64,000 bases of DNA from Nocardioides turkmenicus (GCF_011045035.1 NZ_JAALAA010000011.1:1-64000), one strand, 5' to 3'; positions 33,001 through 43,476 are shown, counted from the first letter of the stretch. The notes: generated by a model not told the origin, from the letters alone. Translations and numbers: made by a program.

Positions 33001-34218
33001 ATGCGCGCAGCCATCGCCCTCGCCTCCGTGGTCGCTCTCGGGCTCTCGACCGCCGCCTGCACCGGAGAGTCCTCTCCGGCCACCACCCCGCCGCCGCTGA
33101 ACCCGTCGGGTTCGGCCAGTGCTCCCGCGAGCCCCTCCTCGTCCACCCCCGCTGCGGTGCTGCCGACCTCCGACCGGGTGCCCACGCTCGACGTCCAGGT
33201 GGTGGGCGACGGGCTCGACCACCCGTGGGACATCGCCGACATCGGCGAGGACCGGTTCCTGGTCACCGAGCGCGACCGGGCGGTGCTGTCGCTGGTCGAA
33301 GGCGGCGAGCGGCGGGAGATCCCGCTCGAGGACCACGACATCTGGGTCTCCGGCGAGACCGGCCTGATGGGCCTCGAGATCGACCCGGGCTTCGCGGAGA
33401 ACCGCCGCATCTACACCTGTCAGGGGTGGAACGACGGCCAGGACGTACGCGTCATCTCCTGGACCCTCGACGCCGGTCTGACCAGGGCCACCCAGGAGCG
33501 GACCCTGATCGACGGCTTCCCCACCAGCTCCGGGCGGCACGGTGGCTGCCGGCTGCTGATCAGCGCGGACGGAGCGCTGTGGGTCGGCACCGGCGACGCC
33601 GCGACCGCGGAGAACCCGCGCAGCCTCGACTCGCTGGGCGGGAAGACGCTCCGGCTCGACCCGGAGACCGGCGAGCCCTGGCCGGGCAACCCATGGGCGG
33701 GTGACGAAGGACCGCGCCGGTTCATCACCAGCTTCGGCCACCGCAACGTGCAGGGGCTGGCGCAGCGGGCCGACGGCACCATCTGGTCGATCGAGCACGG
33801 CTCCGACCGCGACGACGAGGTCAACGAGATCACGCTGGGCGGTGACTACGGCTGGAACCCGGGCTCCGGCTACGACGAGTCGGTGCCGATGACCGACCAG
33901 AACCTGCCTGGCAAGCAGGTCGAGGCGGCCTGGGACTCCGGCAACCCGACCGTGGCCACCGGCGGCGGCACCTTCATCCCGGTCCAGGAGAGGTGGGGTG
34001 CCTACGGCGGGGCGCTCGCCGTCGCCGTGCTCAAGGATCAGGAGCTGCGGATCCTCTCCTTCGACGAGGCCGGGAAGCTCACCGACGACAGCTCTCCCGA
34101 GGCCCTGCACGAGCACGGGCGGCTGCGTACGGTCTCGCCGGCCGCCGACGGGGACCTCCTCGTCACCACCGACAACGGCGGCGGCGAGGACGTCCTGCTC
34201 CGGGTCACCCCGCGCTGA
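33001..34218 (+). CDS. PQQ-dependent sugar dehydrogenase-like lipoprotein
   Basis: A 405-residue exported protein. A lipobox ends at Cys20 (VALGLSTAAC), followed by a Ser/Pro/Thr-rich linker of ~40 residues. The beta-propeller domain of the soluble glucose/sorbosone dehydrogenase family contains GLDHPWDIADIGEDRFLVTE, TGLMGLEIDPGF, HGGCRLLISADGALWVGTGD, FGHRNVQGLAQRADGTIWSI, EHGSDRDDEVN and GGDYGWNPGSGYD. The family oxidises aldoses using pyrroloquinoline quinone, although many actinobacterial members have no known cofactor supply. Anchored on the outside of the membrane, it would pass electrons to the respiratory chain. Confidence 0.92.
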   Translation: MRAAIALASVVALGLSTAACTGESSPATTPPPLNPSGSASAPASPSSSTPAAVLPTSDRVPTLDVQVVGDGLDHPWDIADIGEDRFLVTERDRAVLSLVEGGERREIPLEDHDIWVSGETGLMGLEIDPGFAENRRIYTCQGWNDGQDVRVISWTLDAGLTRATQERTLIDGFPTSSGRHGGCRLLISADGALWVGTGDAATAENPRSLDSLGGKTLRLDPETGEPWPGNPWAGDEGPRRFITSFGHRNVQGLAQRADGTIWSIEHGSDRDDEVNEITLGGDYGWNPGSGYDESVPMTDQNLPGKQVEAAWDSGNPTVATGGGTFIPVQERWGAYGGALAVAVLKDQELRILSFDEAGKLTDDSSPEALHEHGRLRTVSPAADGDLLVTTDNGGGEDVLLRVTPR

Positions 34219-34221
34219 GGA

Positions 34222-34431
34222 TCATCGGTCCTCGGTGCCGGCGTCGCCCTCCCAGGCCTTGTCCTCCTTGTCCCAGCGCTCGTTGTTCTCCTGGACCTTC
34301 TGCAGGGCCAAGGAGGCTTCGGCGTGGGAGGCGTAGGGGCCGAGACGGTCCTTGGCCTTGCAGCCCTCGTACGGCTCGACGGTCTTGTGCTTGAGGCAGT
34401 AGTAGTACTCGCCCGCGTGCTCGTCGCTCAT
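34222..34431 (-). CDS. Small conserved actinobacterial protein
   Basis: A 69-residue hydrophilic protein beginning SDEHAGEYYYCLKHKTVEPY, with two cysteines (YYCLKHKTVE and EGCKAKDRL) and LGPYASHAEASLALQKVQEN. The Cys-x-x-His...Cys pattern could bind a metal but is incomplete. This sequence pattern is familiar from short proteins in many actinobacteria. It is divergent from the ATP-grasp operon by 75 bases and converges with the sugar dehydrogenase three bases away. Function unknown. Confidence 0.75.
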   Translation of the reverse strand: MSDEHAGEYYYCLKHKTVEPYEGCKAKDRLGPYASHAEASLALQKVQENNERWDKEDKAWEGDAGTEDR

Positions 34432-34506
34432 GCCGCCAACCTACCGTTGTGCAAGATGTTCGCGTGGGCAACAGCGCTGTTACACGGATTTCAGTAGGTT
34501 GCCAGC

Positions 34507-35993
<1,487 letters not shown>

Positions 35994-35997
<4 letters not shown>

Positions 35998-36926
35998 TGC
36001 TGAGTCGCATCGCCGAGTCGATGTTCTGGATCGGTCGCTACGTGGAGCGTGCCGAGGACACCGCGCGGATCCTCGACGTACAGACCCAGCACATCCTCGA
36101 GGACGCCGCCACCGACGAGGAGACGGCCTGCCGTTCGCTGCTCGCGGTGATGGGCGTCGAGATCCCTCCGACCGAGGAGGTCGGCCTGCCGCAGACCCTG
36201 GACATGCTGGCGTACGACACCACCGCACCGACCTCGATGGCCTATGCGCTGGGGGCGGCCCGGGAGGCGGCCAGGGGCGCACGGGAGACGCTCTCGGTGC
36301 CGCTCTGGGAGGCGCTCAACACCACCTACCGGGCGATCCCGGCCGGCCAGTTCAAGCACATGCGGGCACCGTTCATCTTCGGCTGGGTGCGCGACCGGGT
36401 GGCCCAGATCAACGGCACCGCCGACGCCACGATGATGCGTGACGAGTCCTGGCAGTTCCTGATGCTGGGGCGCTACGTCGAGCGCGCCGACATGACCTCG
36501 CGCCTGGTCGCGACCACCTCGTTGACGAGCGCCAGCGGCGCGTCGCAGTGGAACTCGACGCTGCGTGCCTGCGGTGCGTACGACGCGTTCCTGCGGGTCA
36601 ACCGAGGGGTCGAGACCGAGCAGGCGGCCGCGGAGTTCCTGCTGCTGGACCGGATCTTCCCGCGCTCGGTGGTGCACGCGCTGCAGCGGGCCGAGGGGGC
36701 GCTGGACACGCTGGAGGGCACGACCAGGCGGGCCGGCTTCTCCGACGAGGCCCACCGGCTGATCGGCCGGATGCGGGCGTCGCTGGAATACCGCTCGCTC
36801 CACGATCTGCTGGCGGACCTGCCCGCCGAGATGGAGCGGCTCCAGGTCACTTGCGCCGAGGCCACCGAGGCGGTCACGAAACGCTACTTCTCCGGTGCCG
36901 AGGCGCTGGCGTGGCAGCCGGTCTGA
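35994..36926 (+). CDS. Alpha-E domain protein (DUF403)
   Basis: A 310-residue all-helical protein that starts LSRIAESMFWIGRYVERAED, the alpha-E signature, with a repeated second block (QFLMLGRYVERADMTSRLV), suggesting an internal duplication of the helical unit. R-Y-V-E-R-A-E/D is conserved in both copies. The GTG at 35994 gives a 4-bp overlap with the ATP-grasp gene; ATG at 35997 is an alternative. It is always found with ATP-grasp and transglutaminase genes and is thought to be a structural or regulatory partner of the ATP-grasp enzyme. No catalytic motif is recognised. Confidence 0.92.
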
Positions 36927-36940
36927 GGAGTCTGATCGAG

Positions 36941-37684
36941 ATGAGCATGCAGTTCCGCATCGTGCACACCACGACGTTCAGCTACGACGGCCCGGCGGTC
37001 GCCTCCTACAACCAGGCGCGGCTGACTCCCCTGACCACGCCCAATCAGATCCTGGTCCACCACCGGCTCGACGTCTCGCCGAAGCCGTGGACGTACGAGT
37101 ACAAGGACTACTTCGGCAACGAGGTCACCGCGATCGAGGTGCTCGATGCGCACCGGGCGCTGAAGGTCTCCGCGACCAGCACCGTCCAGGTCTCCCGTGA
37201 GCCCGGGCCGGCGCCCGTGCTCACCTGGGAGGAGGCCGCGCTGCCCGGGGTCGCGGACCGGTACGTCGAGTTCCTCGGGCTGCCCGAGCACGTGACGCCG
37301 GGCGAGGAGCTCGAGGCCCGGGCCAAGGCCATCGCGGCCGAAGCCGGGCTTCCGGGCGAGGCGGCGTTCGAGATCGGCCGCGCGGTCGCCGACGCCGCGT
37401 CCTCCGACGCCGCTCACCGGCTGCTGGGGGCGCTGCGTACGGTCGGGATCCCGGCTCGCTACGTCTCCGGCTACGTCTACCCCGGCGGCGCACACTCCTG
37501 GGTGGAGTGGTGGGACAACGGGTGGCACGGCATCGACCCGGCCACCGGCACCGAGCCCGGCGACACGTACGTCGGTGTGGCCACGGGTCGCGACCACACC
37601 GACGTCAGGGCGCTGGGCGGGATCTACTCCGGCCCCGCGGAGCCGGCTGTCGAGGTCAGCGTCGAGATGACGCGCCTCTCCTAG
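36941..37684 (+). CDS. Transglutaminase-like protein lacking the catalytic cysteine
   Basis: A 247-residue protein with the N-terminal bacterial transglutaminase-associated region (FRIVHTTTFSYDGPAVASYN, the usual beginning) and the core domain. In active members the nucleophile lies in G-V-C-x-D-x-A-H; here the aligned stretch is AASSDAAHRLLGALRTVGIP, with Ser154 instead of Cys, while Asp156, His159, His185 in GGAHSWVEWW and Asp199 in GWHGIDPATG remain. It may be inactive as a transglutaminase/protease, or use serine. Third gene of the ATP-grasp/alpha-E operon, 14 bases downstream. Start at 36941; ATG at 36947 also possible. Confidence 0.85.
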   Translation: MSMQFRIVHTTTFSYDGPAVASYNQARLTPLTTPNQILVHHRLDVSPKPWTYEYKDYFGNEVTAIEVLDAHRALKVSATSTVQVSREPGPAPVLTWEEAALPGVADRYVEFLGLPEHVTPGEELEARAKAIAAEAGLPGEAAFEIGRAVADAASSDAAHRLLGALRTVGIPARYVSGYVYPGGAHSWVEWWDNGWHGIDPATGTEPGDTYVGVATGRDHTDVRALGGIYSGPAEPAVEVSVEMTRLS

Positions 37685-37690
37685 TCGAAC

Positions 37691-38002
37691 TCAGAGCGAG
37701 GACTCGGCCGAGAGCGCGTTGATCACCTTCGCCAGCGCGATGTCACGGCTGGTGACGCCGCCGGCGTCGTGGCTGGTGAGCCGGATCTCGACGTAGGGGT
37801 AGCGCAGATCGATGTCGGGGTGGTGGTTGGCCTCCTCGGCCTTCGCCCCGATCGCGTTGACCAGCGAGAGACCGGTGACGAAGTCACCGGTCTCCACCCG
37901 GGCGACGATGCTGTCGGCGTCGCCGGAGGCGTCGAAGGTCCAGCCCGGCAGCTCCTCCTGGGCGACCTGCTCGGCGGTGAGGGTCGTGGTGTCAGGTTCC
38001 AT
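37691..38002 (-). CDS. 4a-hydroxytetrahydrobiopterin dehydratase
   Basis: A 103-residue pterin-4a-carbinolamine dehydratase (PCD/DCoH/PhhB). The hallmark is EANHHPDIDLRYPYVEIRL with the paired active-site histidines, followed by HDAGGVTSRDIALAKVIN. It recycles the carbinolamine formed by aromatic amino acid hydroxylases; many bacteria carry it without a hydroxylase, where its role is unclear. No hydroxylase is nearby. Convergent with the transglutaminase-like gene, six bases apart. Confidence 0.93.
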   Translation of the reverse strand: MEPDTTTLTAEQVAQEELPGWTFDASGDADSIVARVETGDFVTGLSLVNAIGAKAEEANHHPDIDLRYPYVEIRLTSHDAGGVTSRDIALAKVINALSAESSL

Positions 38003-38043
38003 GCCTCCACCCTGCCATCGCCGTGGTCGTCCCGTCACCCGGG

Positions 38044-38466
38044 TCACCCTTCGCGCTCGGCCAGCCGGTTGCGTACGCGGTAGACGGCTGCGTGGTGGTC
38101 GTAGTCGTCGCTCATCACGGCCGCCAGGCGCAGCGGGCCGAGGGCCTCCTCGAGACGGTCCTGGCGCTCGAGCACGCGACCGAGGGAGTGCTGGCTCCAG
38201 GCGTCGCTGGGGTCGCGCTCGACGAGCCAGCGCAGCTCCGTCTCCGCCTTGGCGAGCTGAGCCCGGAGCATGTAGGCCCACGCGCGCATGCTCCGCAGCC
38301 CGATGTTGTCGGGGTCGTCGGCGAGCGCCGGCTCGAGGATCTCCAGCGCCTCCACCGGGAAGCGCCGCGAGAGCAGGTCGTGGGCCGTGCGGTAGGCGGC
38401 CTCGTGGGCGGTCTGGCCCGGGAAGACGATCGCCGGGGCCACGTACTCGAACTCGTTCTCCGTCAT
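38044..38466 (-). CDS. Tetratricopeptide-repeat protein
   Basis: A 140-residue helical protein with repeat-like helix pairs: AAYRTAHDLLSRRFPVEALE, GLRSMRAWAYMLRAQLAKAE and WSQHSLGRVLERQDRLEEAL. The spacing of about 34 residues and the small residues at TPR positions indicate a TPR or TPR-like fold for protein-protein contacts. The start MTENEFEYVAPAIVF was chosen because the sequence before it is not conserved-looking. Similar short TPR proteins are frequent in actinobacteria; the partner is unknown. Confidence 0.8.
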   Translation of the reverse strand: MTENEFEYVAPAIVFPGQTAHEAAYRTAHDLLSRRFPVEALEILEPALADDPDNIGLRSMRAWAYMLRAQLAKAETELRWLVERDPSDAWSQHSLGRVLERQDRLEEALGPLRLAAVMSDDYDHHAAVYRVRNRLAEREG

Positions 38467-38554
38467 CACACCCTCCGAACGTGATACCCCGCCACGGTAT
38501 TCCATCCGCGCCCGCGATGGGAGCACCATGGTGACGGTTAGGAGGTGAACGCGC

Positions 38555-38746
38555 ATGCACGCATCAGTCGGTGACCACCTCGTCGTCATGGGACAGCACG
38601 TCGGCGACCACGTCCGGGAGGCCGAGATCATCGAGGTCAGCCACCCCGACGGCACCCCGCCCTACCTCGTACGGTGGAGCGACAGCGACCACGAGTCCCT
38701 GGTCTTCCCCGGTCCGGATGCCCACATCGAGCCCGCCTCGCACTAG
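38555..38746 (+). CDS. DUF1918 family protein
   Basis: A 63-residue single DUF1918 domain: VGDHLVVMGQHVGDHVREAE, VSHPDGTPPYLVRWSDSDHE, VFPGPDA. DUF1918 is a small SH3-like beta domain common in actinobacteria, alone or beside RNA- or stress-related genes; its ligand is unknown. It lies ten bases before the 5' end of rnpB on the same strand, so it shares or supplies part of the promoter region for the RNA. Confidence 0.92.
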   Translation: MHASVGDHLVVMGQHVGDHVREAEIIEVSHPDGTPPYLVRWSDSDHESLVFPGPDAHIEPASH

Positions 38747-38756
38747 ACTTTTACGT

Positions 38757-39112
38757 GCGGACGGGCTGGCCGGGCGATCGCGTCGTAGAGATACGTCGAG
38801 GAAAGTCCGGGCTCCACAGGACAGGGTGGTGGCTAACGGCCACCCGGGGTGACCCGCGGGACAGTGCCACAGAGAACAGACCGCCTCTACCCTCCAGGTA
38901 GCGGTAAGGGTGAAACGGTGGGGTAAGAGCCCACCAGTCCTCGTGGTGACACGAGGAGCTAGGTAAACCCCACCCGGAGCAAGACCAGACAGCGTACGTT
39001 TGAGGGCGGTCCGTCCGAGTGCGCGGGTAGGTTGCTAGAGGCCATCGGCAACGATGGTCCGAGATGGATGGTCGCCGATCACAGAACCCGGCTTACAGGC
39101 CAGCCCGTTCGC
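38757..39112 (+). ncRNA. rnpB: RNase P RNA, bacterial class A
   Basis: The P1 helix pairs 38757-38771 with 39098-39112 (one G-T pair). Inside are the conserved core elements: GAGGAAAGTCCGGGCTCC near the 5' end, the GGTAAGGGTGAAA and GTAAGAGCCCACC segments in the middle, the AGGTAAACCCC stretch, and ACAGAACCCGGCTTACAG closing the catalytic core near the 3' end. The RNA is the catalytic subunit that trims tRNA 5' leaders; the protein partner RnpA is not in the window. Its last 20 bases overlap the 3' end of a methyltransferase gene on the opposite strand. Confidence 0.97.
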
Positions 39113-39761
39113 TCTCCTGGCCTGGTCGGCGTGTGCAGACCAGGAGGTTGTACGTGATCCCGTGGCGGCTCAGCTCACGCCGCTCGACCGCGAGGCCCGC
39201 CTGCTGGAGCGCGCCGACGACGTCGGTGACCGGGCGCAGCGTGAAGTTGTCCTTGATGAAGGGCTGTGAGGCCATCCAGTCGGGGTCGGCGATGCCGATC
39301 ACCCCGCGGCCATCGGGGGCGAGCACGCGTGCCAGCTCGGCGAAGGCGGGCTCCACGTCGGCGATGAAGTAGATCGTGTTGAGGCTGATCCAGCCGTCGA
39401 GAGCCGCATCGGCGACGGGGAGCGACGACATCGACGCCTGATGGAGGACGAGCCGTCCGGAGGCCACCGCCTCGCTGAACCCGCGCCTGGCACGTGCGAG
39501 CATGTCGCTGGACGGCTCGACTCCGTGCACCTGGCCGTTCGGGGCGGCGGCGAGAAGCAGCTCGAGCCCGACGCCGCCACCGAAGCCGATGTCGGCGACG
39601 GTCTCGTCACCCTGCAGGTCGAGCGCCTCGACGGCCGCTGCGATGGCGGGGCGGTTGCCCTTGTTGAGCATGCGCGCGACCAGAGCACCGACCGGTCCTG
39701 TCGGCCCACCGAGCTGGCGGCTGAGCATGCGGAGCGCGGCGTCCGGGAGAGGAATCCTCAC
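39093..39761 (-). CDS. Class I SAM-dependent methyltransferase
   Basis: A 222-residue methyltransferase. Motif I is VADIGFGGGVGLELLLAAA (G-x-G-G-G), with the ribose-binding acid in VHGVEPSSDMLARARRG, motif IV DGWISLNTIYFI and LARVLAPDGRGVIGIAD. This resembles ubiquinone/menaquinone- or sterol-type small-molecule methyltransferases; the substrate is unknown. The GTG at 39761 was chosen because related proteins begin near IPLPDAALRMLSRQLG; an ATG at 39812 is in frame. The C-terminal codons overlap rnpB by 20 bases. Confidence 0.82.
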   Translation of the reverse strand: MRIPLPDAALRMLSRQLGGPTGPVGALVARMLNKGNRPAIAAAVEALDLQGDETVADIGFGGGVGLELLLAAAPNGQVHGVEPSSDMLARARRGFSEAVASGRLVLHQASMSSLPVADAALDGWISLNTIYFIADVEPAFAELARVLAPDGRGVIGIADPDWMASQPFIKDNFTLRPVTDVVGALQQAGLAVERRELSRHGITYNLLVCTRRPGQESERAGL

Positions 39762-39911
39762 GACCCCAGGGTCCCACACCTGACCAGGCAGAACATACCC
39801 AACTCGTGGCATGCCCCGGGCGTATCAGCGCGGGTCCGTCCCCGCTCTTCCCAGTGAGGCTCCGGTCGTCGTTCCGGAGGGTCCGGAACCCGGAGTCAGC
39901 AGGGGGAGAAC

Positions 39912-40910
39912 ATGAACAACGAAGATCTGTTCATGGCACAGTCGGAGGCCGTGCCCGAGGAGCTCGCGCCGGTCGCCGAGTCGAGGGCATCGGCCGAGGA
40001 GGAGCTGCTCGGCCTGGACAACGTGGTCGGCGTCGGGGTCGGCCTCAAGATCACCAATGGCGAGCAGACGGAGACGCCGAGCCTGATGGTGCTGGTCAGC
40101 CAGAAGATGCCGGCCGAGCTGGTCGGCAGCGCGGACACGGTCCCGGAGACGGTCGACGGCAAGCCGACCGATGTCCTCGAGGTCGGGCACCTGTTCGCCG
40201 GCGGCAGCCAGCAGCTCATGGAGACCCAGGAGGTCGACGCCCAGACGCTGGCGACCCGGATCCGTCCGGCCCGGCCAGGGTTCAGCGTCGGGCACTACAA
40301 GATTACCGCGGGAACGATCGGCGCCGGCGCGTACGACCTGAGGTCCGCGCCGGGGATCCCGCCGCGCTACTACATCCTCAGCAACAACCACGTCCTCGCG
40401 AACTCCAACGACGCGAGCATCGGCGACCCGATCCTGCAGCCGGGGCCGTTCGACGGAGGTACGGCACCGGCGGACGTCATCGGCCGGCTGGCCCGGTTCG
40501 TGCCGATCCGGTTCGACGGGACCTGCAACTACGTGGACGCCGCGGTCGCGGAGGTGCCGTTCCACCTGATCGACCGCGACATCTACTGGAACGGCTACCC
40601 GGCCACCGCGGCCAAGGCAGCGACCGTCGGGATGCTCCTCAAGAAGTCCGGCCGTACGACGAACTTCACCACCGGCCGGGTCACCGCCGTCGCGGCGACT
40701 GTCAACGTCAACTACGGCGGCGGCAAGGTCGCGAAGTTCTGCAACCAGATCATCACGACCAACATGTCGGCCGGAGGCGACTCCGGTTCCATCGTGCTGG
40801 ACCTGCAGAACAACCCGGTCGGGCTGCTCTTCGCGGGATCGAGCGTGGCGACGATCCTCAACCCGATCGCGATGGTCCAGCTCTCGCTGCAGGTGCGCGT
40901 CTGGCCGTGA
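39912..40910 (+). CDS. Trypsin-fold serine peptidase without signal peptide (NAL1-like)
   Basis: A 332-residue protein. The chymotrypsin triad is visible in order: His160 in YYILSNNHVLA, Asp209 in CNYVDAAVAEV and Ser291 in SAGGDSGSIVLD. The N-terminal ~120 residues include LGLDNVVGVGVGLKITNGEQ, a module found with these peptidases that resembles an uptake of substrate peptides domain but is not catalytic. There is no signal peptide or lipobox, so it stays in the cytoplasm unless exported by another route, unusual for this fold in bacteria. It has a good ribosome site (AGGGGGAG). Standing alone, without a visible inhibitor or substrate gene. Confidence 0.85.
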   Translation: MNNEDLFMAQSEAVPEELAPVAESRASAEEELLGLDNVVGVGVGLKITNGEQTETPSLMVLVSQKMPAELVGSADTVPETVDGKPTDVLEVGHLFAGGSQQLMETQEVDAQTLATRIRPARPGFSVGHYKITAGTIGAGAYDLRSAPGIPPRYYILSNNHVLANSNDASIGDPILQPGPFDGGTAPADVIGRLARFVPIRFDGTCNYVDAAVAEVPFHLIDRDIYWNGYPATAAKAATVGMLLKKSGRTTNFTTGRVTAVAATVNVNYGGGKVAKFCNQIITTNMSAGGDSGSIVLDLQNNPVGLLFAGSSVATILNPIAMVQLSLQVRVWP

Positions 40911-40927
40911 TCGGTCCCGGAGGCGTC

Positions 40928-41179
40928 TCAGTCCTCGGCGCTGAAGGCGTCTCCGGTCTCCACCCGCACCGGGAGGCCTTCGCACTCCTTCGGCAAGGAC
41001 CGCACGGCATCCGAGGTCGGGTCGACGGCGTAGACCACCACCGCCGGTCCCCCGTCCTCGGCGGCACCGATCGCGACGCCCTCGATGCCCTCCCCGATCC
41101 ACTTCTCGGCGACGGTGAGGGCGTGCCGCGACCGCTCATCAATGATCGGGATCTCGGCGTAGAGGTCGTCGTCGCTCAT
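40928..41179 (-). CDS. Small conserved hypothetical protein
   Basis: An 83-residue acidic protein starting SDDDLYAEIPIIDERSRHAL, with EGIEGVAIGAAEDGGPAVVV and SLPKECEGLPVRVE, a pattern like a single alpha/beta domain. It recalls the N-terminal module (VVGVGVG / LMVLV) of the adjacent trypsin-fold protease, which also deals with a GVGVG-type strand, and it converges with that gene. No function assigned. Start at 41179 preferred to an upstream in-frame start because of the acidic conserved-looking beginning. Confidence 0.65.
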   Translation of the reverse strand: MSDDDLYAEIPIIDERSRHALTVAEKWIGEGIEGVAIGAAEDGGPAVVVYAVDPTSDAVRSLPKECEGLPVRVETGDAFSAED

Positions 41180-41240
41180 GACACCCAGGCTACGCCGAGC
41201 GCCCACCTCCCGTCGTCGCGTACGCGGCCGTGATCGCCCG

Positions 41241-42710
41241 TCAGTGCACGCCGGCCATCAGCTTCCGGATGGGCTTGTTGCCGACGAGCAGGAGGACACC
41301 GACGACGACGGAGGCGAGGCCGACCCACCAGAAGAAGCCGCTGTCGTTCGAGACGTCGTAGAACTCGGCGAGGCGGCCGGACATCGCGGTGCCGAGCGCG
41401 ACCGAGAGGAAGAACAGCGCCATCATCTGGGTCTGGAAGCGCTCGGGGGCGAGCTTGGTGGCCAGCGAGAGGCCGACCGGGGAGAGCAGCAGCTCGGCGA
41501 GGGTGAAGAGCAGCAGGATGAACGCCAGGCCGACCAGCGGCACCGAGTGCGAGCCGTTCGGCATCAGCAGGAACACCCAGAAGGCGATGCCCATCAGGAT
41601 GGTGCCGATCGCGAACTTCACCGGGGTCGACGGCTGACGCGAGCCGAGCCGGGTCCACAGGGCGGCGAAGACGCCGGCGAGCAGGATGATGAAGACCGGG
41701 TTGATCGAGTTGACCCAGGAGACCGGCATCTCCCAGCCGAGGATGTCTCGGTCCAGGCGCTGGTCGGAGTAGACCACCATGACGGTGAACTGCTGCTGGT
41801 AGAGCGACCAGAAGACCGCGGAGGCGATGAAGAGCGGGACCATCGCCCACACCCGGCTGCGCTCGACGGAGGAGATCAGGCGGCTGGAGAGGATGACGGC
41901 GAAGAGCGCGATCGCGGCGACGATGCTGATGCCGATCACGATGTTGGCCAGGCGCGGAGCGGTGATGACGCCGGTCAGGCAGAGCACGACGATGAGCGCC
42001 ACCGCGGCGACGGCGATCCCGATCCAGCGGCCGCGTTCGGCGGCAGGGAGCGGGTTGGGGACGACGCGGCTCGCGGCGGGGAGCGACCGGCGGCCGAGCG
42101 TGTACTGCACCAGACCGAGGATCATGCCGACCGCGGCCAGCCCGAAGCCAAAGTGGAAGCCCCACTGCTTCTGCAGCAGGCCGGTCAGCAGCGGGCCGAC
42201 CAGGGCGCCCAGATTGATGCCCAGGTAGAAGAGGGAGAAGCCGGCGTCGCGACGCTCGTCATCGGCGGCGTACAGGGTGCCGACCAGGGAGGACGCGTTG
42301 GCCTTCACGCCGCCCGAGCCGAGCGCGATCAGGACGAGTCCGACGCCGACGCCGACGATCCCGGGGATCAGGGCGAGGCCGAGGTGGCCGAGGACGACCA
42401 GGCAGGCAGAGAAGAAGAGCGTACGCTCCGCGCCGAGCAGGCGGTCGGCGATCCAGGCCGCGATGATGGTCGAGAGGTAGACCGCGCCGCCGTACGCACC
42501 GACGATCCCGAGCGCGACCGTCTCGCTGATCCCGAGACCGCCCTGGGCCGCGGAGTAGTAGAGGTAGATCGCCAGGATGCCCTGCATGCCGTAGAAGCTG
42601 AACCGCTCCCACAGCTCGACACCGAACAGGTTGGCCAGGACGCGTGGTTGGCCCAGGAAAGACCGCTCGCCGGGATCGCCGGCGGTGGTCTCACTCTTCA
42701 GTTGAGTCAT
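41241..42710 (-). CDS. POT/PTR2-family proton-dependent peptide transporter
   Basis: A 489-residue membrane protein with about 14 hydrophobic segments. The N-terminal signature VELWERFSFYGMQGILAIYL carries the E-x-x-E-R motif used for proton coupling, and the second PTR2 signature is FSLFYLGINLGALVGPLLTG. It should import di- and tripeptides with protons. The start at 42710 (MTQLKSE) was chosen; upstream residues are not family-like. No peptidase gene is directly adjacent, although the trypsin-fold protease lies 331 bases downstream. Confidence 0.93.
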   Translation of the reverse strand: MTQLKSETTAGDPGERSFLGQPRVLANLFGVELWERFSFYGMQGILAIYLYYSAAQGGLGISETVALGIVGAYGGAVYLSTIIAAWIADRLLGAERTLFFSACLVVLGHLGLALIPGIVGVGVGLVLIALGSGGVKANASSLVGTLYAADDERRDAGFSLFYLGINLGALVGPLLTGLLQKQWGFHFGFGLAAVGMILGLVQYTLGRRSLPAASRVVPNPLPAAERGRWIGIAVAAVALIVVLCLTGVITAPRLANIVIGISIVAAIALFAVILSSRLISSVERSRVWAMVPLFIASAVFWSLYQQQFTVMVVYSDQRLDRDILGWEMPVSWVNSINPVFIILLAGVFAALWTRLGSRQPSTPVKFAIGTILMGIAFWVFLLMPNGSHSVPLVGLAFILLLFTLAELLLSPVGLSLATKLAPERFQTQMMALFFLSVALGTAMSGRLAEFYDVSNDSGFFWWVGLASVVVGVLLLVGNKPIRKLMAGVH

Positions 42711-42780
42711 TACTTCAGGTTCACAAGGCCCCGCTCCCCCGCCCAAATCGTGAACGGCCGATAACCACCGAATGTGACCA

Positions 42781-43476
42781 CTACCACGCGAGCTCGCCGT
42801 CCTTGTCCTGGAGCGTCCCGGTGGGGACGTCGAGGTCCAGGGTGGCGAGGCGTACGACGATCTTCGCGCTCTCCGCGGGCGGCCCGGCGATGTCGTCGAT
42901 GCCGAAGCCGGCGGTCATGTCGGTGGCCGTGGGTCCGGGCTCGACGGCGTTGAACCTGATGTCGGCGTACGCCTTGGCGTACTGGACCGTCAGCATGCTG
43001 GCGGCGGCCTTGGACGCGGCGTACAGCGGCAGGAACATCCCGTGCTCGACCCGGTCGGGGTTGGTGTTGACCCAGAACGATCCGAGGCTGCTGGACACGT
43101 TGACCACCCGCGGGTTCTCCGCACGGCGCAGCAGCGGCAGGGCGGCCTCGGTGACGCGGACGATCCCGACCGCGTTGACGTCGAAGACCCGCAGCGCGGT
43201 CGGGCCGTCGAGGGGGTCGGCGACGAGGACGCCGGCGTTGTTCACCAGTACGTCGAGGCGCCCCTCGGTCTCCTCGACGGTCGCCAGCGCGGCGTTGACC
43301 GAGGCGTCGTCGGTGACGTCGAGATGTACGAAGCGCGCGCCGATCTCGGCGGCCGCCTTCTCTCCTCGCTCGGCGTCGCGTGCGCCGAGGTAGACGGCGT
43401 AGCCGGCCTCGGTGAGCTGGCGGGCGGTCTCGAAGCCGATTCCCTTGTTGGCGCCGGTGATGAGTGCGACAGTCAT
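42781..43476 (-). CDS. Short-chain dehydrogenase/reductase
   Basis: A 231-residue classical SDR: cofactor loop TGANKGIGFETA, acid switch LDVTDD, LVNNAGVLV, catalytic Ser in VVNVSSSLGS, and the Y-x-x-x-K pair in LYAASKAAASML. The TGANKGIG and VNVSS sequence resembles carbonyl reductase-like SDRs that use NADPH and act on aldehydes, ketones and quinones. It is divergent from an XRE-family regulator with 143 bases between, which suggests that the regulator controls it. Confidence 0.92.
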   Translation of the reverse strand: MTVALITGANKGIGFETARQLTEAGYAVYLGARDAERGEKAAAEIGARFVHLDVTDDASVNAALATVEETEGRLDVLVNNAGVLVADPLDGPTALRVFDVNAVGIVRVTEAALPLLRRAENPRVVNVSSSLGSFWVNTNPDRVEHGMFLPLYAASKAAASMLTVQYAKAYADIRFNAVEPGPTATDMTAGFGIDDIAGPPAESAKIVVRLATLDLDVPTGTLQDKDGELAW

